Below, one piece after another: positions 57,708-64,000 of a stretch of DNA of 64,000 nt (positions are counted from its first letter, which is position 1; the number at the start of each line of letters is the position of its first letter). Origin of the DNA: Inonotus obliquus (taxonomy: Eukaryota; Basidiomycota; Agaricomycetes; Hymenochaetales; Hymenochaetaceae); contig JAJHTX010000004.1 in NCBI GenBank assembly GCA_032164295.1, positions 3,100,001 through 3,164,000 on the forward strand. The letters run 5' to 3'. A model generated the notes under the pieces. It was not told the DNA's origin. It worked only from the letters and a program-made list of their open reading frames with translations, and made no database searches. The translations under genes and the position numbers were made by a program.

Positions 57708-58985
57708 ATGACTGACAAGAAACCCCCATACCAAATCGCCAGACCACTTCCCGATGAATTACTCATGCAGATAATTGATCTACTTTGTGCCGAGGCTGAG
57801 AAGGTGGAAGGGCGTCGAAACATCGACAAGATAATAACTTGCCTTTCCCTCGTTTCCTGGAAGTTTTGTCGGGCTGTCGCGAATACGGTCTCTTTATGGG
57901 CAAGGGTCGATAACAACTACTGTCTCCAGGAAGGCTTTGACGAACGTATCGCACGAAGCAAGAATGCGCCACTGATATTGCACATCAATCTCTTTCGTAT
58001 GCAGAGCGGGGACAAGGAGACATTATTCATGCGCCTCATGGTGCTAAAGGACCGCTGTAAACACATTCGTGCGAAGATACCGTGGGGGATTTACCCCGCC
58101 GCTCCAGGCATGGAGTTCCCTCTAGTGGAGTCTGCTTATTTGAGGACCTCCTTTTTCGGTAGGGAGCGGGATGAGGAAAGCTTCTATCGAGCCTGGAAGT
58201 TTCCGAGAATCAAAACCCTGGAGGTGTCTGGCAAGGCTCCTCCTTCAGGCTCATTCCGCGACTTGGTCGCAGTCAAGCTTCGGATCGATATCGATCGTCA
58301 CTCCGGAAATTATTACTATAACCACGTTATGATGTTCTTAAGTGGCACTGCACGCCTTGAATGCCTTTTTCTTTACCTGTGCGGTGACGGGTTTTACACG
58401 CCTTTTACCCTGGCCCATGTCGATTTGCCCTATCTCGTCGCGTTTTCCCTCTCTAGTTATAGGGACGAGTCTGATAATGACGGAGTACCGGAACACATTC
58501 GATGGGTCCTTTCCTCGTTGAAGATGCCCAAGATAAGAGATTTTCACCTTGGTCTCTTCTTGGATGACTGGAATCAGAGTTGGATACCTCAGTGGATGGG
58601 GTTGAAGGCTTCTATTGCACATGAACTTCAGCGTGTATCATCATTGTCGATTTTCTCGACCCAGCGTCTCAACAAGGATTGCATGGAACTAATAATCGCA
58701 TCGCTACCGAACGTCCGAAAATTACGAATTGACGCGCCGAGCATCGTGGAAACTCTGCAAACAGTGGAGCCGGACTTGAAGCTCGGTCACCTTCGATCAC
58801 TTGTTTCAGCCGTGGACCATTTCATGGAGCCTTGGAAAGTAGACCAAGCCAGTGCTCTGAGCATATCCATGACGGGAGCAGATAATCTTGAATTATTACT
58901 CGAGAAAAGGAAGCAGAAGGTCTTGGAGGTCTGGCCCGACGATGGATACCAAGCTGAATTCGAAGATTTCAAGCCGTTCCAGTGA
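57708..58985 (+). CDS. F-box/LRR-type protein, single exon
   Basis: 425 aa without introns, ATG at 57708. The F-box is near the N-terminus (LPDELLMQIIDLLCAEAEKV, then CLSLVSWKFCRAVANTVSLW), followed by a DNNYCLQEGFDERIARSKNA stretch typical of agaricomycete F-box proteins and degenerate leucine-rich repeats (IKTLEVSGKAP, LRIDAPSIVETLQTV). Expected to act as a substrate adaptor for SCF ubiquitin ligase; the target is unknown. A decayed relative lies at 23860-24455. Confidence 0.88.
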   Translation: MTDKKPPYQIARPLPDELLMQIIDLLCAEAEKVEGRRNIDKIITCLSLVSWKFCRAVANTVSLWARVDNNYCLQEGFDERIARSKNAPLILHINLFRMQSGDKETLFMRLMVLKDRCKHIRAKIPWGIYPAAPGMEFPLVESAYLRTSFFGRERDEESFYRAWKFPRIKTLEVSGKAPPSGSFRDLVAVKLRIDIDRHSGNYYYNHVMMFLSGTARLECLFLYLCGDGFYTPFTLAHVDLPYLVAFSLSSYRDESDNDGVPEHIRWVLSSLKMPKIRDFHLGLFLDDWNQSWIPQWMGLKASIAHELQRVSSLSIFSTQRLNKDCMELIIASLPNVRKLRIDAPSIVETLQTVEPDLKLGHLRSLVSAVDHFMEPWKVDQASALSISMTGADNLELLLEKRKQKVLEVWPDDGYQAEFEDFKPFQ

Positions 58986-59227
58986 GTCGCTCCTGGTATA
59001 CGAGGCAGATGCATCTATGTTGGTAGGTGGACGCGTATGAATGTGGCGGGGTGTGATGCCGGGTCAGTTCCTTTCTCAGTTTGGCGCATTGGTACACCTA
59101 TGTAGAGTACGAAGTCGAAGTAATGGGTATGAGACTGAGACTGTAGATGCTGACTAATAGTGATAAGCCCGCAACCGACACGTCGATCCGCAGCGCAGTC
59201 ACACGCGTGCCTCTCCAAATCCCAATC

Positions 59228-59515
59228 ATGTTCGCTGCACGATATGAGCGCCTTCCGACATCTCCTGAACGATCAGGTTTACCTTCGAATAGTCAAAGTA
59301 CTACGAGCCTCGACTTGGATGAAGAAGCTCGCATCGGACGCGCTCCACCGTCGACAAGCCGAGTCGTATTCGCTCATGACCCACGCTTTGACCTACCGAC
59401 ACCGCCCAAGTGGCAGCGCGCTGCGCTAATCATTTTTGTCATATTTCTGTTCTGGCTCGGATTCAGGCTGAGGGGATCGTTGATAGAGGAGGGCATTCCC
59501 TCTCTATTGGACTGA
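59228..59515 (+). CDS. Small single-pass (tail-anchored type) membrane protein
   Basis: 95 aa from ATG 59228 (MFAARYERLPTSPE); an in-frame ATG at 59147 would add 27 unlike residues and is less likely. A hydrophilic Ser/Arg-rich N-terminus with FAHDPRFDLPTPPKWQRAA leads into one strong helix, ALIIFVIFLFWLGFRL, and a short acidic end. The layout (cytosolic domain, one C-terminal helix) fits a tail-anchored protein. Short proteins of this kind are conserved in basidiomycetes; function unknown. Confidence 0.65.
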   Translation: MFAARYERLPTSPERSGLPSNSQSTTSLDLDEEARIGRAPPSTSRVVFAHDPRFDLPTPPKWQRAALIIFVIFLFWLGFRLRGSLIEEGIPSLLD

Positions 59516-60198
59516 TTGCATAGACCGACCAGTTTCGGTGAGTACTGTTTGTGTAAATTGACGCAAGTAATAACACACATTGAAGCATGGTGCTCCTAGT
59601 TAACAAGTGCTTGGACTCGGTCTGGTCCAACTGATGACTATTCGGCCTGACACACCAATCGCTAATTCTGGGAGGCGACACAGTGCACTGAGTCTCGACT
59701 GCGAATATTAGTGAAGGGGAGTGCTGGCATAACCTGGCGGTGTAAGGCCTGTTGGAACCTTTGCGCCCTCTATAGTTTTTACTTTTATTCATGGATAGTC
59801 GCTCGGACATTTGAAATTTCTCATAATCGCTTGCTTGTATCCTTCGTCTGCACATTACTAGACTCTTAAGGACGGCTTTTCTTCTTTTCTTCTTTCTTTA
59901 TCCAAGAGTAGATAGGCTGATGGCTAGCAGCAGACGACACTGGTACTTATATAACGTACGGGTCCTACGGGGACGTGAGCTGTCGCTTTGATGTTGGGTG
60001 GTAATATTAATTATCAATATCATACCTTGCCAAGTCACGTGAAGTACTTTTTAAAATTGATTAATGATTTGCAACCTTTTTTTTCGCGTTCGGTGCACTT
60101 GACCCTCCTAGTGCGTACTGAACTGAACTCGAGTAGAGCTCTTGGTCGTCCTCCATCTCCAAATTCTCCCCCGCTGCCCGCTTCTGTCTAGACTGAAG
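59516..60198. other. Intergenic, GGC1 promoter region
   Basis: About 0.7 kb, partly pyrimidine-rich near 59875-59905. No coding signal recognised. Confidence 0.4.
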
Positions 60199-61275
60199 AT
60201 GTCTCAAATAACCTCTGTAAAGGGAAAAGATAGCGGTGCAGCTCGTATCTTGGGTTCTGGCACGTCAGGTAAAGGCGCTCATGACTCATCTCTGAATGTT
60301 ATGAGTTTTTTATTCATTTTGAGCTAGGTGTCGCAGAGCTGCTTGTATTTCATCCAGTGGATACCATTGCCAAGCGGCTGATGAGCAACAAAAGCAAGGC
60401 ATTGGGTAATCTTACGACAATCATTTTCCGCGAACATGCTGCTGCACCTTTAGGCAGGAGGCTACTCTCACTCTTCCCTGGGCTTGGATATGCTGCGGGA
60501 TACAAGGTTTCTCAAAGGATATATAAGTTCGGAGGACAGCCGTGGTTCAATGACATTATAAGTTCGAATTTCAAAACAAATTTTACAAACACTTTTGGAG
60601 AGCGGAAGGGAAAAATGATGATGCAGGCGACGGCCGGGAGTTTGACTGGTATAGGTGAAGTGGTGAGCAGTTTTACTTCAGCGATCAAATCATTGGGGGC
60701 AGTCGTATTTAGCTATTATGCATTAGCTCTTACTGCCTCTCGACGTGCTGAAGATCAAGCGGCAAGTAAACCCAGAGGCCTTTCGTGGACGCGGTGTGAT
60801 TCGTATTTTCTTGGAAGAAGGCACGACGCTCTACCGAGGATGGGGATGGACTATGGCCCGCAATGCACCAGGTTCCTTTGCGGTAAACTGCAAAATCTTT
60901 GTCTCCATCCCGTTCTGCTCCTCATTATTCCGTCTAATCTAGCTTTTTGGTGCTTCAGCAGCAACGAAAGATCTCCTCGGTGTAACTGACTACAGCCGGG
61001 CAACATGGACTCAAAACTTCATTGCGTCCGTGTCCGGCGCCGTTGCGTCCATCACCGTAGCTGCACCACTCGATGTCATCAAAACGCGAATACAAAACGC
61101 AAATTTCGAGACTCGAGTTTCTGGCGCAACGGTCTTCCGTGACTTGGTTCGTACGGAGGGCGTAAGCGCGCTGTTTAAGGGCCTGACGCCGAAGATTCTT
61201 GTTGTGGGCCCGAAGCTTGTGTTTAGTTATACTCTGGCTCAAAGTTTGATTCCTTGGTTCTCGAAGTATGTATAG
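60199..61275 (+). CDS. GGC1: Mitochondrial GTP/GDP carrier
   Basis: Exons 60199..60268, 60328..60662, 60727..60882, 60943..61275; 894 nt, 297 aa, the normal mitochondrial carrier length. All three carrier signatures are present: FHPVDTIAKRLMS, LPLDVLKIKRQ and APLDVIKTRIQ. The closest family is yeast Ggc1/Yhm1, recognised from SGAARILGSGTSGVAELLVF, FPGLGYAAGYKVSQRIYKFG, LYRGWGWTMARNAPGSFALF and FKGLTPKILVVGPKLVFSYT. Ggc1 exchanges GTP for GDP across the inner mitochondrial membrane and affects iron homeostasis. Introns are GT-AG with short lengths; no damage seen. Confidence 0.95.
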
Positions 61276-61846
61276 GCGGCGGAATGTCTTGGGAAACATA
61301 GGAACTAGCATAGCATTCGAAACCGATACTCTCACGGTGATACTTGACATAGAGTTATTGTAGTTAGATCATGTAGACGACTTAATGATTAGAGAGTTCG
61401 CGAAGCCCCGCTTGTTCTAGTTTGTTCGCCACTACTGCTGGATGCAAAGCCCGTACGTCGAGGATGCATATCGTCAGTGTGAAAAGACCTTAATACTCCT
61501 GCGGCAGGTCAATTGGAAGTAAATTTAATCTGGAGTAAGAATAAAGCTTCTCTTCATGCATGACCAGACTGACGTTGGTCAGATCGAAAGGACGACAGTC
61601 ATTCGTCTCTACTGACTGGAATAAACGTCTGCCAGTCAGAGATAGCAAGAAATAGATTGCAAAAATTGTTTCCTAACTACAACGCGAGCGAATAGGTTTG
61701 AATGAGATTTTAGAGAGCATAGTCCGAGAAGTGTAAGCAAAAGTTCGGAATGGTATTACGACGTGAGCATCGTCACATTAACGGATGATAAAAGGGAGCG
61801 AAGTGGATGATCGTCCGAGAAGCTAGATGGGTGACCCGGTTTACTG
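61276..61846. other. Convergent 3' spacer
   Basis: About 0.57 kb between the 3' ends of GGC1 and the tetraspanin gene. No further feature seen. Confidence 0.4.
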
Positions 61847-63172
61847 TTAAAACTTCTTTGCGTAATCTTCTGTTCCTCCCTGGGGGTGCACACCGGGCGT
61901 GAGTGTTGGAGCCGTATAGATTGGCGGGGTGCTAATGCCTGACGTGCTTCCGCCATGTTTTCCAAGGCGGTCCGCGATTTGACTGCAGGAAACGTTAGCT
62001 ATTGCCACAAAAGCGAAGGAGAACGACATGCCTTGCATAGTTATCGATAATAAGCGCCATGGTAGACATATCTAATCGATATGCCTTGGGCATCATGCCT
62101 TTGCCCCAGCGGTACGTGACATGGTTAGAGCACAGCAATGCAACCAACATCGCGACTAGCTGGACTGGAACTAGAGCGAAGGAGGTGGTGTACCATCTCT
62201 TCAGCGCCATCCTCTCAAATTTGAGGTAGTCATTCTTGCAGCCAGGAAGCACCGAGCGGGCATAGCATGTGTTTGTCACAGTAGCCTCGACAAACGGCGA
62301 ATAGTATCCGCAACATTGCAACTGGTTCTGGATACGAGCACGGCCACTCATACCGAGGTCGCGACTCCATTGCTTGTTGATTTTTCCCTCAAGGTTGAAC
62401 GTGTACTTCTTATAGGTTATGTATCCCGGTGCAACGATGAATGCGAAAAGAATCCAAAGGAGGAAGGTATAAACCGCGAGGAAACCGCGATTATTGAGAA
62501 GGATGCCGGCCCAGCCAAGGAGGGATGTAGCAATACCGATGACAGCCGCGACCGTAGAGAGAGTGAGTTCTGTTGTGTTACCAACGCGGACGATGTCGGC
62601 GTGGTGCCATACGTTGAGCCAGGTGAGAATGCAGAAGATGAGGAGAACGAGGGAACAGATTGTCACGACGAGGTTCGAAATGAGTAAAATCCATTTAAAT
62701 CGATTCCACCGCAGCTTCGGGCTGACTTGAGCTAAGTTAATGTTGTCAACACCGTCGTAGTCGTCATCGTTGGCATCAGGCATTCGAGCCTCGTTGCTGC
62801 GAAAAGCCTCCCGTCCACCGCCTGTCTTTCCACTCGCACCTTTCAGGGCACTGCGGCGTTGCTGTAGACCGGCCGATGAGATCGCAGAGAACTTGTTGGG
62901 CACGTAATTGACTGAGAGAGACGCGGTCGACGAGGCCATGGATGGGACGTCAGATATGGGACGTGCACCATTGTTAGGGACAAAGGGTGCATTTGGAGGT
63001 TCAAGCATTCCGTCCCCTTGACGGGAAAGGATATGCTGTTGGGACGAAGCAACTGAGCTGCTAAGCGAATGTCGGCGCCGAGGTCGACTAACGAAGAGTC
63101 AAGTCAGAATGCATGACCGCGCGCACAATACTTGAAAGAGATGAGGAATGTCATGAAAACATACGCAGACAT
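61847..63172 (-). CDS. Tetraspanin-like membrane protein
   Basis: Exons 63172..63165 (8 nt), 63087..62032, 61982..61847; 1200 nt, 399 aa. I chose the start at 63172 because ATGTCTGC followed by a GTATGT donor joins perfectly to the upstream extension of exon 2; starting at the internal ATG 63008 would lose 29 basic, Ser-rich residues. A ~120-residue hydrophilic N-terminus precedes four membrane helices (WILLISNLVVTICSLVLLIF; TVAAVIGIATSLLGWAGILL; VYTFLLWILFAFIVAPGYI; ALVPVQLVAMLVALLC). The large loop has the tetraspanin CCG motif plus more cysteines (LQCCGYYSPFVE, TCYARSVLPGCK). The last intron (62031..61983) is GC-AG. Tetraspanins organise membrane protein complexes; in fungi they are linked to infection structures and polarity. 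Confidence 0.88.
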
Positions 63173-63722
63173 GATCACTGTATGTTCTCGTCAAGTTTAG
63201 AAGAGACTTCAGGGAACGGGTTTTCGGCTGTGAGTCTGTACGACCGTGAGTTGTTTGGTCGTCGTCACTGAGGATGACAAGCTCACGAGCTTTGAAGCCC
63301 GGAAAAGATCCCTGGAAAGGTCTGATTAACCTTGGTGCCGATGCTTCATCAAGAAAAAAAGACCAGCAAACCTAGAGTTACCGGGCAACGAGGTAGTAGC
63401 AAGTAGAATGGATGATGATAGTAGGGATGAGGATGCCAAGATGAACAGTATGGCGCAGAACAATATTATGTAATCTAACTTGGTACTTGGCCACAGCGAC
63501 TGCAGGCAGACGTACACAAAATACTCGCGTCCAGCAGATTGTATAAATGCCTTTAACTGACGCGCACGCAGGTCAAAGCGAGATGAACTATTCACTTGTA
63601 GACTATGAAATACCTGCTCTCTCTGCTGTTTGCTTTTGGCTGTCTGGTCTAGTTCTGAACTGGGTCTCTATCACTTCCCGCCTCCCGAACTCATTGACTT
63701 GCCACCTCCCTTCACTTTCGTT
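63173..63722. other. Divergent promoter region
   Basis: About 0.55 kb between the tetraspanin start and the last gene's apparent start. The frame reading LYHFPPPELIDLPPP just before 63723 hints that the last gene may begin earlier with another exon. Confidence 0.4.
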
Positions 63723-64000
63723 ATGCCGGCCAGAGATGCGCAGCCTCCAGGCGGTCGTCCTCGTACTTCATCAGACATATACACGGCTGTTCCTCCTCGT
63801 GCCCTTCATCGCGATCGTCCTGCACTCCACCGTGTCTCCGATGCCACTCCCCCACTTCGACAAATGCAAACTCACTCACCTGTACTTTCCAATGCGTCAA
63901 TTCCCAAAGGTCAACATCCACCCGGCTATGATGACGCAAGCTCCCCCTACTCGAACGATCGTCAGTTTGCACTTCATGCGTTGATTGGAGGACGAGACTC
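63723..64000 (+). CDS. Unknown protein, N-terminal part only
   Basis: The frame opens at ATG 63723 (MPARDAQPPGGRPRTSSDIY) and stays open to the window edge (…FALHALIGGRD). It is Pro/Arg/Ser-rich and probably disordered. The same frame continues upstream without a stop (GLYHFPPPELIDLPPPFTFV), so the real start may be further 5'. No domain visible in the ~92 residues available. Overlapping frames in the same stretch are less protein-like. Confidence 0.5.
   Translation, partial: MPARDAQPPGGRPRTSSDIYTAVPPRALHRDRPALHRVSDATPPLRQMQTHSPVLSNASIPKGQHPPGYDDASSPYSNDRQFALHALIGGRD

Overview
This is a 64 kb stretch of a filamentous fungal genome, almost certainly an agaricomycete basidiomycete. The signs are compact intron-rich genes (introns about 49-80 nt), multi-exon P450s, F-box/LRR proteins, a KDZ transposon and a basidiomycete-type tetraspanin. 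I saw no rRNA, tRNA or CRISPR. All exon models were built by hand from frame continuity and splice sites; most sum to an exact codon multiple.

Left arm (1-9.5 kb): a partial F-box gene (-), a ~1 kb non-autonomous DNA transposon, a triose-phosphate/nucleotide-sugar type transporter (+), a 15-exon cytochrome P450 (-), and a mitochondrial Obg-type GTPase gene (MTG2-like, -) that carries two in-frame stops.

Transposon block (9.5-23.9 kb): a 12.4 kb composite. A ~4.2 kb element with 17-bp inverted ends and its own transposase-like gene was hit by an 8.19 kb KDZ transposon with ~690 bp inverted repeats and an 8-bp target duplication. The KDZ element carries a transposase gene and a second gene of unknown function that is itself interrupted by GTACCG-rich DNA. 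Two further non-autonomous elements abut the right side. Both transposase genes are broken by TGA stops consistent with CGA>TGA, and the KDZ terminal repeats differ at CpG sites, which suggests methylation-type decay. An F-box relic follows.

Middle (24-42 kb): a small probable mitochondrial protein (-), a repeat-rich putative inverted-repeat element, a second P450 (+), a zf-PARP protein with repeated acidic/basic exons (-), and a large cysteine-rich, EGF/furin-like type I membrane protein (+).

Right arm (42-64 kb): two paralogous bZIP regulators arranged tail to tail and flanked by long gene-poor DNA, an intact F-box gene (+), a small single-pass membrane protein (+), the mitochondrial GTP/GDP carrier GGC1 (+), a tetraspanin-like protein (-) and the start of an unknown gene (+).

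There is no obvious pathway cluster. The two P450s are of different families and are separated by the transposon block. The main interest is the nested, CpG-decayed transposons, the damaged MTG2 copy beside them, the bZIP pair, and an apparently high frequency of GC-AG introns.
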